NCBI RefSeq assembly: GCF_900070365.1
Contig: NZ_LN850107.1
Span: 6,262,001-6,326,000, forward strand
Source: Alloactinosynnema sp. L-07
Lineage (GTDB): Bacteria; Actinomycetota; Actinomycetes; Mycobacteriales; Pseudonocardiaceae
Direction: 5' to 3'
DNA: 64,000 bases
In this document: positions 1 through 7,879 of the stretch, in pieces
Layout: each line of letters opens with the position of its first letter
Numbering within the stretch: the first letter of the stretch is position 1
Made by a program: the position numbers and the translations under genes
Notes under the pieces: generated by a model
Told to the model about the DNA's origin: nothing
Database searches by the model: none
What the model saw: only the letters and a program-made list of their open reading frames with translations

Positions 1-1
1 G

Positions 2-568
2 GTGCTCTCGCCGTTCACGCATCCGCTGTTCACCGCGATGATCGGCATCGGGATCGGGATCGCCGCGCACTCGGCGTCGCGGCGGACGTGGATCCTGGCC
101 CCGCTCGGGGGGTATCTCGCCGCCGTGGTGCTGCACGCGCTGTGGAACGGCTCGGCCACGCTGGGGACCGCGACGACCTTCCTCACCGTCTACTTCCTGG
201 TGATGGTCCCGCTTTTCGCCGCCGTGCTGGTCTTCATCAACTGGCACCGCAAGCGGGAGCAGCGCATCGTCGCCGCCGCGCTGCCCGCGATGGTGGAGAT
301 CAACTGCGTGGTGGTGTCCGAGGTGGAGCTGCTGTCCAGCCTCACCGGCAGGCGCAAGTGGCGCAGGCAGGTCAGGTCGACCTCGGGCAAGCTCGCCGCG
401 CGCGCGGTCAGCGAGTACCACAGCGCGGTCACCGAGCTGGCGTTCTTTCGTCACGCCATCGACCGCGGCACCAGCGGTCCGCACCCGCAGCTGCGCGAGG
501 GCCACCTGATCGAGGCCGTGCGGCTGCGCCGGGCCGCCGCTGTCGAGGCCGCGGGCTCCGGCCGGTGA
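2..568 (+). CDS. PrsW-family intramembrane metalloprotease, C-terminal part
   Basis: The reading frame is open at the window edge, so only the last 188 residues or so are seen and the true start lies upstream. The visible part has a His-containing segment (FTHPLFTAM) leading into a glycine-rich membrane helix, then a membrane helix ending in HALWNGSA, then a third helix (FLVMVPLFAAVLVFI) followed by a basic cytoplasmic tail of about 110 residues. The two membrane-embedded His motifs are typical of PrsW/CPBP-like glutamic-type intramembrane proteases, which in Bacillus cleave an anti-sigma factor; here the substrate is unknown. The conserved Glu pair would lie upstream of the window. Confidence 0.75.
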   Translation: MLSPFTHPLFTAMIGIGIGIAAHSASRRTWILAPLGGYLAAVVLHALWNGSATLGTATTFLTVYFLVMVPLFAAVLVFINWHRKREQRIVAAALPAMVEINCVVVSEVELLSSLTGRRKWRRQVRSTSGKLAARAVSEYHSAVTELAFFRHAIDRGTSGPHPQLREGHLIEAVRLRRAAAVEAAGSGR

Positions 569-706
569 CGTGGCGCAGGCGACACCGGCCCGGCCGGTGA
601 AGCTGGTCACCTGCACGACGTGACGTCCGCGCGCGGCGGCTACTCTTCCGCCGTCGTCTGGTACCCGCATCGTCGCGGGACTGGAACGAGACTAGGAGCA
701 AGTCCT

Positions 707-727
707 ATGCACGGATACAAGCCGTGA
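707..727 (+). CDS. Possible 6-residue leader peptide (MHGYKP) coupled to the DUF2520 gene
   Basis: ATG at 707 sits 8 nt after a good ribosome binding site (AGGAG, 694-698). It opens a six-codon frame whose TGA stop (725-727) overlaps the GTG start (724) of the next gene as GTGA. The downstream GTG has no other convincing ribosome binding site of its own, so translation of the DUF2520 gene may depend on termination of this short frame. This is seen in the sequence; function is inference. Confidence 0.4.
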   Translation: MHGYKP

Positions 728-1614
728 CCCGGCCCGCCCGCTTGGCGGTCGGAGTCGTTTCGGCCGGTCGCGTGGGTGCCGTCCTCGGCGCCGCGCTGGG
801 CCGCGCCGGGCACACCGTCACCTCCGCGTCCGCCGTTTCCGACGCGTCCCTCGCCCGCGCCGAGGCCCTGCTGCCCGGCGCGTCGATCCGCCCGCCCGAC
901 GAGGTGGCGCGCGACGCCGACCTGGTCCTGCTGGCCATCCCCGACGACGTCCTGGCGGGCACCGTGCGCGGCTTGGCCGCCGCAGGCGCGCTGCGCCCGG
1001 GGCAGATCGTGGTCCACACCAGCGGCGCGCACGGCGTCGACGTGCTGGCCCCGGCCGCCGAGCACGGCGCCCTGACCCTCGCGCTGCACCCGGTGATGAC
1101 CTTCACCGGCCGCGCCGAGGACCTCGACCGGATCGCCGCCTGCTGCTTCGGGGTGACCGCGGCAGACGGCGACGCCGCGGCGTGGAGCGTGGCCGAGGCG
1201 CTGGTGGTGGAGATGGGCGCCGAGCCCGTCCGGGTCACCGAGGCCGCCCGCCCGCTCTATCACACCGCCCTGGCCCACGGCGCGAATCACCTGGTCACCC
1301 TGGTCGCCGAGTGCTCCGATCTGCTGCGTGCCGCCGACATCGCCACCCCCGAGCGGCTGCTCGGCCCGCTGCTGTCGGCCGCGCTGGACAACGTGCTGCG
1401 CCACGGCGACCGCGCGCTCACCGGCCCGGTCGCCCGCGGCGACGCGGGCACCGTCCGCAAGCACGTCGGGGTGCTGGCCAAGCACGCCCCCGAGTCCCTG
1501 CCCGCCTACCGGGCGCTGGCGGCCCGCACCGCCGACCGGGCCACCGAGTCCGGCCTGCTGCGCGCCGACCTGGCCGCGGAGATCCGCGCCGCCATCACCG
1601 AGGAGTCCGCATGA
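724..1614 (+). CDS. Rossmann-like and DUF2520 domain-containing oxidoreductase-like protein
   Basis: This 296-aa protein has an N-terminal NAD(P)-binding Rossmann fold (GVVSAGRVGAVLGAAL near residues 10-25, LVLLAIPDD near 70) and a C-terminal helical DUF2520 domain. Members resemble pyrroline-5-carboxylate or ketopantoate reductases, but their substrate is not established. It is the first full gene of a pantothenate cluster: its TGA overlaps the panC ATG by 4 nt (ATGA). The same pairing occurs in M. tuberculosis (Rv3603c-panC). A role in pantoate supply is possible by context but unproven. Confidence 0.85.
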   Translation: MTRPARLAVGVVSAGRVGAVLGAALGRAGHTVTSASAVSDASLARAEALLPGASIRPPDEVARDADLVLLAIPDDVLAGTVRGLAAAGALRPGQIVVHTSGAHGVDVLAPAAEHGALTLALHPVMTFTGRAEDLDRIAACCFGVTAADGDAAAWSVAEALVVEMGAEPVRVTEAARPLYHTALAHGANHLVTLVAECSDLLRAADIATPERLLGPLLSAALDNVLRHGDRALTGPVARGDAGTVRKHVGVLAKHAPESLPAYRALAARTADRATESGLLRADLAAEIRAAITEESA

Positions 1615-2504
1615 CCGCCCCGCCGCGCTTCCTGCCCGGCAAGCTCAACGTCCTGAGCGGCCCGCAGGACCTGGCCCGCACCACGCGGGCGCTGCGCGCC
1701 ACCGGCCGCAAGATCGCGTTCGTGCCGACCATGGGCGCGCTGCACGACGGCCACCGCGAGCTGATGCGTCGGGCCCGCCGGATCCCGAACACGGTGCTGG
1801 TGGCGTCGATCTTCGTCAACCCGCTGCAGTTCGGCGCCGGTGAGGACTTCGAGCGCTACCCGCGTCCGCTGGAGGCCGACCTCGACGTGTGCGCGCAGGA
1901 GGGCGTGGAGCTGGCGTTCACCCCGGAGCGGGAAGCGCTCTACCCGCCGGGCGCGCAGGTGACTGTCCACCCTGGACCGCTCGGCGACGAGTTGGAGGGC
2001 GCTGTCCGCCCCGGCCACTTCGCCGGGGTGCTGACCGTGGTGGCCAAGCTGTTCAACATCGTCCGCCCGGACTTCGCGCTGTTCGGGGAGAAGGACTACC
2101 AGCAGCTCGCGCTGATCAAGAAGATGGTGCGCGACCTCGACATGGAGGTCGCCGTCGTCGGTGTGCAGACGGTGCGCGAGTCCGACGGGATGGCGATGTC
2201 GTCGCGCAACGCCTATCTGGACACCGACCAGCGCGCCGCGGCGGTCGCGCTGTCGGCCGCGCTGGCCGCCGGGGCGCACGTCAGCGAGGGCGGCGGAAAC
2301 GCTGTCGTCAACGCTGCACGCGCTGTCCTTGACGACACTCCGGAGCTCAAGGTCGACTATCTGGAGCTTCGCGGTCTCGATCTCGGACCCGCCCCCGACC
2401 GCGGCGACGCCCGGCTGCTGGTGGCCGCCAAGATCGGCGGCACCCGGCTCATCGACAACGTTCCGGTGCTCCTGGGCACCCCTGACCTCGCTCAGCACCA
2501 GTAG
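1611..2504 (+). CDS. panC: Pantothenate synthetase (pantoate--beta-alanine ligase)
   Basis: PanC condenses pantoate with beta-alanine using ATP, the last step of pantothenate synthesis, in the cytosol. The 297-aa product shows the hallmark [10 protein letters not shown] motif (the HxGH-type ATP-binding signature of the nucleotidyltransferase fold), [17 protein letters not shown] and the KMSKS-like MSSRNAYL. The frame is open much further upstream, but the ATG at 1611 overlaps the previous stop and fits the family length. The beta-alanine substrate is made by PanD, encoded next. Confidence 0.96.
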   Translation: MTAPPRFLPGKLNVLSGPQDLARTTRALRATGRKIAFVPTMGALHDGHRELMRRARRIPNTVLVASIFVNPLQFGAGEDFERYPRPLEADLDVCAQEGVELAFTPEREALYPPGAQVTVHPGPLGDELEGAVRPGHFAGVLTVVAKLFNIVRPDFALFGEKDYQQLALIKKMVRDLDMEVAVVGVQTVRESDGMAMSSRNAYLDTDQRAAAVALSAALAAGAHVSEGGGNAVVNAARAVLDDTPELKVDYLELRGLDLGPAPDRGDARLLVAAKIGGTRLIDNVPVLLGTPDLAQHQ

Positions 2505-2518
2505 GAAGGGATCTCCTG

Positions 2519-2994
2519 ATGATGCTCCGCAACATGCTCAAGTCCAAGATCCACCGGGCCACCGTGACCCAGGCCGACCTGCACTACGTCGGTTCGGTCA
2601 CGATCGACCCGCTGCTGTTGGAAGCCGCCGACCTCCTGCCGGGCGAACAGGTCGCCATCGTCGACGTGACCAACGGCGCGCGCCTGGAGACCTACGTCAT
2701 CGAGGGTGAGCGGGGCAGCGGGGTGATCGGCATCAACGGTGCCGCCGCGCACCTGGTGCACCCCGGCGACATCGTCATCCTCATCGCCTACGGGCTCATG
2801 GAGTCGGCCGAGGCCGCCGCCTACCAGCCCAAGGTGATCTTCGTCGACGCCGACAACAAGATCCTGCACGAGGGCGCCGACGCCGCGCACGCACCGGCCG
2901 ACTCCGGTCTGTTCAGCGGCGCGGCGACCGCCGAGCCCCCGCCGAGACCGTTGACGCCGCCCGGCTCGACGCCCTGCTGGCCCACGAGAGCTGA
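2519..2994 (+). CDS. panD: Aspartate 1-decarboxylase, with an apparent 1-nt deletion near its 3' end
   Basis: PanD converts aspartate to beta-alanine for PanC. It is a pyruvoyl enzyme that self-cleaves at a Gly-Ser bond, visible here in [25 protein letters not shown] and DIVILIAYG are also diagnostic. Two adjacent ATGs (2519, 2522) follow an AGGAAGGG site. The frame has no stop before coaX. The expected hydrophilic tail ([16 protein letters not shown], stop TGA 2992-2994) lies in the -1 frame after a run of five C (2936-2940); one extra C would restore it. As read, PanD would be fused to CoaX in one 420-codon frame. The end given assumes the restored frame. Confidence 0.85.
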
Positions 2995-3004
2995 GACGAC
3001 GACC

Positions 3005-3781
3005 GTGCTGCTCACCATCGACGTAGGCAACACCAACATCGCGCTGGGGCTGCACACCGGCGATGGTGAGCTGCTGCGGGACTGGCGGATGCGCACCGAC
3101 GCCAGGATCACCGCCGACGAACTCGCGCTGACCATGCGCGGCCTGCTCGGCGAGCACGCCGAGGAGATCACCGGCATCTCCGCGCTGTCCACCGTCCCCG
3201 CCGTGCTGCGCGAGCTGCGCGTGATGCTCGCGCAGTACTACGGCAAGGTGCCGCGGGTGATCGTGGAGCCCGGCGTGCGCACCGGGGTCCCACTGCTGGT
3301 GGACAACCCCAAGGAGGTCGGGCCGGACCGGGTGATCAACACCCTGGCCGCCCACCACCTGTTCAGCACGGCCTGCATCGTCGTGGACTTCGGCACGTCG
3401 ACCAACATCGACGTCATCTCCGCCAAGGGCGAGTTCCTCGGCGGGGTGTTCATGCCGGGCATCGAGATCTCCGTGGACGCCCTGGCCGCGCGCGCGGCGG
3501 CGCTGCGCAAGGTCGAGATGGTGCGGCCGCGGTCGGTGATCGGGAAGAACACCGTGGAGTGCCTCCAGTCGGGGATCATGTACGGGTTCGCCGGGCAGAT
3601 CGACGGCCTGGTCGCCCGGATCACCCGTGAGCTGTCCAGGACCGGCCACGGGGGACCGGTGACGGTCATCGCGACCGGCGGCCTGGCCCCGCTGGTGGTG
3701 GACGAGTCGATCTCGATCTCGCACCACCGGCCGGACCTGACGCTGCTGGGCCTACGCCTGGTCTTCGAGCGCAACAACTAG
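3005..3781 (+). CDS. coaX: Type III pantothenate kinase
   Basis: CoaX phosphorylates pantothenate, the first committed step of CoA synthesis, using a monovalent cation and showing no CoA feedback. The 258-aa product begins with the ASKHA-fold phosphate-binding motif [15 protein letters not shown] and contains [27 protein letters not shown] and [11 protein letters not shown] at 3005 gives the family's normal N-terminus, 10 nt after the PanD stop in the restored frame. It completes the panC-panD-coaX operon. As read it is also in frame with the panD coding sequence (see panD). Confidence 0.94.
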   Translation: MLLTIDVGNTNIALGLHTGDGELLRDWRMRTDARITADELALTMRGLLGEHAEEITGISALSTVPAVLRELRVMLAQYYGKVPRVIVEPGVRTGVPLLVDNPKEVGPDRVINTLAAHHLFSTACIVVDFGTSTNIDVISAKGEFLGGVFMPGIEISVDALAARAAALRKVEMVRPRSVIGKNTVECLQSGIMYGFAGQIDGLVARITRELSRTGHGGPVTVIATGGLAPLVVDESISISHHRPDLTLLGLRLVFERNN

Positions 3782-4352
3782 TCCGCCTCCCCGGAATTCT
3801 AGGTTTGGTCACCCGTCGTGCGAAAGGTGGCGGATAGGCGGCGACCGTGGTGCCGTGCCGTCGCGGTCCCCTTAGGTCGCGGTTGCCGCCTACCCAAGAG
3901 CGAAGAGCGCAGTTTGAGCGAGACAGGCCGAGTCGCAGGTGTTGCGGGACGACCTAGCCGGGCTTGAGGATCCGCCCGAGGCTGGCGAAGGTCAGCTCGA
4001 CCAGGCCGGCCACCCAGGGCGCCGACACGTCGTCGTGGTTCCACAGGACGCCCAGCACACCGCAGGGGCGCAGCACGCGGGTGATCTCGGTGAGCGCGGG
4101 CTCGGCGTCGAACCAGTGGAACGCGCGTGACCGACCACCACCGCGTCCACCGACGCGTCGGGCAGCGGGATCCGCTCGGCCGTGCCGTGCCGGGCCCGCG
4201 CGGCGGGGTATGGGTCGCTCAGTTCGTGGCCGAAAATGTGTCGTCTACACATCGTCAGCTAAGGGGACCGTGACGGCACCGCGCCACGGTCACCGCCTAT
4301 CCGCCACTTTTCGCACGACGGGTGACCAACCCTAGAATTCCGGGGAGGCGGA
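3782..4352. repeat. 571-bp element bounded by 94-bp inverted repeats
   Basis: The left arm (3782-3875) and right arm (4259-4352) are reverse complements over 94 bp with six mismatches, by eye. The left arm starts at the base after the coaX stop; the right arm ends 20 bp before the lysS GTG. Between them is a decayed methyltransferase fragment and no transposase. The left arm also makes a shorter hairpin with 3876-3895. No target-site duplication is evident. It looks like a non-autonomous mobile element or the remains of one. The arms could also form a very large stem isolating coaX from lysS transcription. Confidence 0.7.
3961..4229 (-). pseudogene. Class I SAM-dependent methyltransferase remnant
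   Basis: Reading the minus strand, one frame gives the middle of a methyltransferase ([20 protein letters not shown]). After an indel near 4125 the next frame continues with [31 protein letters not shown] and [12 protein letters not shown], in the right order for the family. The SAM-binding N-terminus is missing and the C-terminus is truncated, so it cannot encode a working enzyme. It lies wholly inside the inverted-repeat element, which may have captured it. Confidence 0.7.
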
Positions 4353-4372
4353 CGAGTCGTAGGCTTCCTGCC

Positions 4373-5878
4373 GTGACTGAAGAGCTTCCAGACGCCGTGA
4401 CCGCAGACGACCTTCCCGAGCAGATGCGGATCCGTCGGGAGAAGCGGGAGCGGCTGCTCGCCGCCGGAGTGGATCCTTACCCGGTCGAACTCCCGCGCAC
4501 CCACAGTCTCGCCGACATTCGCGCGGCCTATTCCGAACTGCCGACCGACACCGCCACCGGCGACATCGTCGGAGTGGCCGGTCGGGTCATGTTCCTGCGC
4601 AACACCGGCAAGCTCTGCTTCGCCACTCTGCGCGAAGGTGACGGAACCGAACTGCAGGCGATGGTGAGCCTGAACAACACCGGTGAAGAAGCGCTTTCGG
4701 CGTGGAAGTCCGATGTCGATCTTGGTGACTACATTTTCGTCTCCGGTGAGGTCATCACCTCTCGTCGCGGTGAGTTGTCGGTTCTGGCCAATGAGTGGCG
4801 GATGGCGGCCAAGTCGCTGCGCCCGCTGCCGGTCGCGCACAAGGCGTTGAGTGAGGAAACTCGCATTCGGCAGCGTTATGTCGACCTGATCCTGCGGCCC
4901 CAGGCTCGGGAGACCGTGCGCATGCGCGCCGGAGTCGTGCGTTCGCTGCGGGACAGTTTCCACGAACGCGGTTACCTCGAGGTCGAGACGCCGATGTTGC
5001 AGACGCTGCACGGCGGCGCCGCGGCGCGGCCGTTCGTGACGCACTCCAACGCGATGGACATGGACCTGTTCCTGCGTATCGCCCCCGAGTTGTATCTCAA
5101 GCGGTGCGTGGTGGGCGGGCTGGAGCGGGTCTTCGAGATCAACCGCAACTTCCGCAATGAGGGCAGCGATTCCTCGCATTCGCCCGAGTTCGCGATGCTC
5201 GAGTTCTATGAGGCGTACGCCACCTACGACTCGATGGCCGCCTTGACCAGGTCGCTCATCCAGGAGGCCGCGCTCGCGGTCAGCGGCTCGCACGTGGTGA
5301 CGCTGCACGACGACACCGAATACGACCTGTCCGGCGAATGGACGACGCTGACCATGTACGGGTCGCTGTCGGAGGCGCTCGGCGAGGAGATCACCCCGCA
5401 GACCCCCGCCGACCTGCTGCGCAAGCACGCGGCGACGCACGAGCTGAAGGTGGATCCGAAGCTGGGCCACGGCAAGCTCGTCGAGGAACTCTGGGAGCAC
5501 CTCGTCGGTGATCATCTCTTCGCGCCGACCTTCGTCCGCGATTTCCCGGTGGAGACCTCGCCGCTGACCCGCCAGCACCGCAGTGTCGCCGGGGTGGCCG
5601 AGAAGTGGGACCTCTACGTGCGCGGATTCGAGCTGGCCACGGGTTACTCCGAACTCGTCGACCCGGTCGTGGAACGGGAGCGGCTGGAGGATCAGGCCCG
5701 GCTCGGCGCGGCCGGAGATGACGAGGCGATGCGCCTCGATGAGGACTTTCTGCGCGCGTTGGAGTACGGAATGCCACCGAGTGGCGGCGTCGGAATGGGC
5801 GTCGATCGGCTCCTGATGGCGCTGACCGGCCTCGGTATCCGGGAGACCATCCTGTTCCCCCTGGTACGCCCCGAATGA
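4373..5878 (+). CDS. lysS: Lysyl-tRNA synthetase, class II
   Basis: This enzyme charges tRNA-Lys with lysine. The 501-aa product has an N-terminal OB-fold anticodon-binding domain ([19 protein letters not shown]) and a class II core: motif 1 around [17 protein letters not shown], motif 2 [11 protein letters not shown], motif 3 [18 protein letters not shown] at 4373 fits the usual N-terminus ([17 protein letters not shown]). The frame stays open upstream into the right arm of the inverted repeat, which is probably not translated. Linkage with lsr2 and clpC is conserved in actinobacteria. Confidence 0.96.
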   Translation: MTEELPDAVTADDLPEQMRIRREKRERLLAAGVDPYPVELPRTHSLADIRAAYSELPTDTATGDIVGVAGRVMFLRNTGKLCFATLREGDGTELQAMVSLNNTGEEALSAWKSDVDLGDYIFVSGEVITSRRGELSVLANEWRMAAKSLRPLPVAHKALSEETRIRQRYVDLILRPQARETVRMRAGVVRSLRDSFHERGYLEVETPMLQTLHGGAAARPFVTHSNAMDMDLFLRIAPELYLKRCVVGGLERVFEINRNFRNEGSDSSHSPEFAMLEFYEAYATYDSMAALTRSLIQEAALAVSGSHVVTLHDDTEYDLSGEWTTLTMYGSLSEALGEEITPQTPADLLRKHAATHELKVDPKLGHGKLVEELWEHLVGDHLFAPTFVRDFPVETSPLTRQHRSVAGVAEKWDLYVRGFELATGYSELVDPVVERERLEDQARLGAAGDDEAMRLDEDFLRALEYGMPPSGGVGMGVDRLLMALTGLGIRETILFPLVRPE

Positions 5879-5905
5879 CACGCAGGGGTATCCGGTACTA
5901 ACGCA

Positions 5906-5935
5906 TTGCCGAGGATTTGCGCTAACCTCCGGCAA
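5906..5935 (+). terminator. Hairpin between lysS and lsr2
   Basis: TTGCCGAGG pairs with CCTCCGGCAA across an 11-nt loop with one bulge, followed by an AT-rich stretch (AGTATTTATAT). It lies 28 bp after the lysS stop and could end lysS transcription, but the trailing sequence is not a clean U-tract. It might instead be part of the lsr2 leader. Confidence 0.35.
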
Positions 5936-6003
5936 GGAGTATTTATATCCGTGACGGCCGTGCACCCATTGGGCAGGCCACATTCACGCCCGGAGGAGAC
6001 GCA

Positions 6004-6348
6004 ATGGCTCAGAAGGTTACGGTTTCGCTGGTCGACGACCTCGACGGCTCGCAGGCCGCCGAGACCGTCGAGTTCGGTCTCGATGGCGCCTCTTACCAGA
6101 TCGATCTGTCCTCCGACAATGCCGAGAAGTTGCGCGAAGCGCTTGCCGACTTCGTCGACAGCGCGCGCCGTTCCGGTGGCCGCAAGCGCGCGGTGAAGGT
6201 GGCCGTCGGCCGCGCGCCGCGGGCGGCTTCGGCCGATCGCGAGCAGAACCAGGCAATTCGTGAGTGGGCCCGCAAGCAGGGCATGAAGGTCTCCGACCGC
6301 GGCCGAATCCCCTCCGAGGTCCTCGACGCGTACAACGAACAAGCGTAA
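6004..6348 (+). CDS. lsr2: Nucleoid-associated protein Lsr2
   Basis: Lsr2 is the actinobacterial H-NS-like protein that bridges and silences AT-rich, often horizontally acquired DNA. The 114-aa product has the N-terminal dimerisation domain ([37 protein letters not shown]) and a C-terminal DNA-binding domain ([19 protein letters not shown]) with the minor-groove RGR motif, and ends in the usual YNEQA-type tail. A strong GGAGGAG site precedes the ATG. The lysS-lsr2-clpC order is conserved. Its terminator has been split by an IS3 element. Confidence 0.97.
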   Translation: MAQKVTVSLVDDLDGSQAAETVEFGLDGASYQIDLSSDNAEKLREALADFVDSARRSGGRKRAVKVAVGRAPRAASADREQNQAIREWARKQGMKVSDRGRIPSEVLDAYNEQA

Positions 6349-6366
6349 CCAGGCAAGCTCAACGAA

Positions 6367-6385
6367 CAAGGGGCCATCCGTGACG
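6367..6385. terminator. Left half of the lsr2 terminator, split by the IS3 element
   Basis: The arm CAAGGGGCCATCCGT (6367-6381) is the exact reverse complement of 7833-7847, and GACG (6382-6385) is repeated at 7829-7832. Removing the IS and one GACG copy rebuilds a perfect 15-bp stem with a GACG tetraloop between convergent genes lsr2 and the FhuF-like gene. It was therefore probably a bidirectional rho-independent terminator. Confidence 0.75.
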
Positions 6386-6444
6386 TGAACTGCTCCCCGG
6401 AAGTTGGACTGGTAATCCAGTTCCGTCTTCCGGGGAGCGGTTTG

Positions 6445-6939
6445 GTGTATCCAGGTAGTTCGTTGTCGGAGCGGCAGCGGGAGGCTGCTGTCGCGTTGTT
6501 CGAGGCCGGGTATGGCAGAGGCGCGGTCGCGACCCGGCTGGGTGTGTCCCCGGACGCGGTGGGACGCTTGCATGATCGTTGGAGGCTGCGAGGCGCGGGG
6601 GCGCTGGTGATGGTGCCGGGCAAGCGGTCGTTCACGTTCGAGTTCAAGCTCGATGTGGTGCGGCGGTTCGTCAGCGGTGAGGCGACCGCGATCGAGCTCG
6701 CGCGCGAGCATGACCTGTCCTCGCCCAAGCTGGTCGAGAACTGGGTGCGGCTGTATCGGCGTGAGGGCGCCGAAGCGTTGCGGCCCAAGCCGAAAGGGCG
6801 GCCGCCCGCCGGTGACACGCGATCGCCCGCGCCGGCGCCAAGCGAGCTGGAGCGGTTGCGGCGGGAGAACCTGCGGCTGTCCGCGGAGGTGGCCTACCTA
6901 AAAAAATTGCGGGCCTTGAGGGAGCAGGGGCGAGGGTGA
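6445..6939 (+). CDS. IS3-family transposase OrfA
   Basis: OrfA supplies the DNA-binding part of the IS3 transposase. The 164-aa product has two helix-turn-helix segments (EAGYGRGAVATRLGVSPDAVGRL and ATAIELAREHDLSSPKLVENW) and a C-terminal leucine-zipper-like coil (ELERLRRENLRLSAEVAYLKKL). The coil ends over the A7 run at 6900-6906. GTG at 6445 is the most likely start; the frame is open back to 6385, inside the inverted repeat. The stop overlaps the orfB start as GTGA. Confidence 0.88.
   Translation: MYPGSSLSERQREAAVALFEAGYGRGAVATRLGVSPDAVGRLHDRWRLRGAGALVMVPGKRSFTFEFKLDVVRRFVSGEATAIELAREHDLSSPKLVENWVRLYRREGAEALRPKPKGRPPAGDTRSPAPAPSELERLRRENLRLSAEVAYLKKLRALREQGRG
6900..6906 (+). other. A7 slippery site for -1 frameshifting (OrfAB)
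   Basis: The heptamer A AAA AAA lies in the orfA frame over the YLKK codons, about 30 nt before the orfB start. A -1 slip there leads straight into the orfB frame without a stop and would give the OrfAB fusion transposase, as is known for IS3-family elements. Confidence 0.8.
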
Positions 6940-7790
6940 AAACCCAGGTCATCGCCACTCTCAAGGCCGACTATCCGCTGCCGGTGCTGCTGGAGGTCGC
7001 CGGTGTGGCCCGGTCGACGTTCTTCTACCAGCAGGCCCGGCTGTCGCGCCCCGATCCGCACGCGGGTCTCAAGGCCGCGATCACCGAGGCGTTCGAGCAG
7101 GCTCGTGGCCGATACGGGCATCGGCGGATTCACCTCGTGCTGGCCCGCCAGGGCCGGCGGGTGGCCAAGAAGACCGTGCTCAAGCTGATGAACACCCTGG
7201 GCCTGGTCTGCAAGGTGCGGCGGCCGCGGCGGTATCGGTCCTGGCTCGGGCAGGCAGGCACGGTCGCCGAGAACGTGCTGAACCGCCAGTTCAGCGCCCA
7301 GGCCCCCGACACGAAGTGGGTCACCGACGTCACCGAGTTCCGCATCGCGGACCGCAAGATCTACCTGTCACCGGTGATCGACCTGTTCGACCGATCCGTC
7401 ATCGCCTACACCCACGGCCCGTCCCCGTCGCTGGAACTGACGAACTCCTCGCTGCGCGAGGCCATCGCCACCCTGAACGCCGGGGCCACACCGCTGGTGC
7501 ACTCCGACCAGGGCTTCCAGTACCAACACGCCTCCTGGCGCGCGCTGCTGGCCGACGCGGGTCTGCCGCAGTCGATGTCCCGGCGAGCCAACTGCCTGGA
7601 CAACTCACTCGCCGAGAACTTCTTCGGCCACCTCAAGGAGGAAATGTTCAACCATGACACGTTCGGCACCGTCGAGGAGTTCACCACAGCCCTGGACGAG
7701 TACCTCGACTGGTACAACAACACCCGCATCTCCACCACGCTGAAGGGCCTGAGCCCGGTCGAATACCGAGCCCAGGCCCTCGCGCCCTAA
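6936..7790 (+). CDS. IS3-family transposase OrfB (DDE integrase core)
   Basis: OrfB is the catalytic half of the transposase. The 284-aa product has an HTH_21-type region (RYGHRRIHLVLARQGRRVAKKTVLKLM) and an rve integrase core. The catalytic residues are D in WVTDVTEF, D in LVHSDQGFQY and E in NFFGHLKEE, and the end (YNNTRISTTLKGLSPVEYR) is typical. GTG at 6936 overlaps the orfA stop. Translation is more likely as an OrfAB fusion through the A7 site than alone. No disabling change is seen. Confidence 0.93.
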   Translation: MKTQVIATLKADYPLPVLLEVAGVARSTFFYQQARLSRPDPHAGLKAAITEAFEQARGRYGHRRIHLVLARQGRRVAKKTVLKLMNTLGLVCKVRRPRRYRSWLGQAGTVAENVLNRQFSAQAPDTKWVTDVTEFRIADRKIYLSPVIDLFDRSVIAYTHGPSPSLELTNSSLREAIATLNAGATPLVHSDQGFQYQHASWRALLADAGLPQSMSRRANCLDNSLAENFFGHLKEEMFNHDTFGTVEEFTTALDEYLDWYNNTRISTTLKGLSPVEYRAQALAP

Positions 7791-7828
7791 CCTTTACTTA
7801 CGCAGTCCAACTTCCGGGGAGCGGTTCA

Positions 7829-7847
7829 GACGACGGATGGCCCCTTG
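7829..7847. terminator. Right half of the split lsr2/FhuF-like terminator
   Basis: GACG (7829-7832) is the second target-site copy and ACGGATGGCCCCTTG (7833-7847) is the exact partner of the arm at 6367-6381. With the IS present the two arms are about 1.45 kb apart, so the original hairpin can no longer form as a compact terminator. Confidence 0.75.
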
Positions 7848-7879
7848 CTCGTATTGGTGAATATTCGGCGAATCCGCGC

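Larger units (their letters stand above)
6386..7828 (+). mobile_element. IS3-family insertion sequence (IS150-like), apparently intact
   Basis: The 1443-bp element has 26-bp terminal inverted repeats (6386-6411 and 7803-7828) differing at one position, starting TGAAC and carrying CTCCCCGGAAGTTGGACTG. It is flanked by 4-bp direct repeats GACG (6382-6385, 7829-7832), in line with the 3-4 bp duplications of the family. It holds orfA and orfB in the classic -1 overlapping arrangement with all DDE residues visible. The insertion point is exactly the loop of the lsr2 terminator. A second, inverted near-copy of the left end lies just inside it (6417-6437). Confidence 0.93.

Noticed and set aside
3770..4365. 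Target-site duplication around the 571-bp inverted-repeat element
   Set aside because: ACTAG on the left and CGAGT on the right do not form a convincing direct repeat; the boundaries may be eroded.
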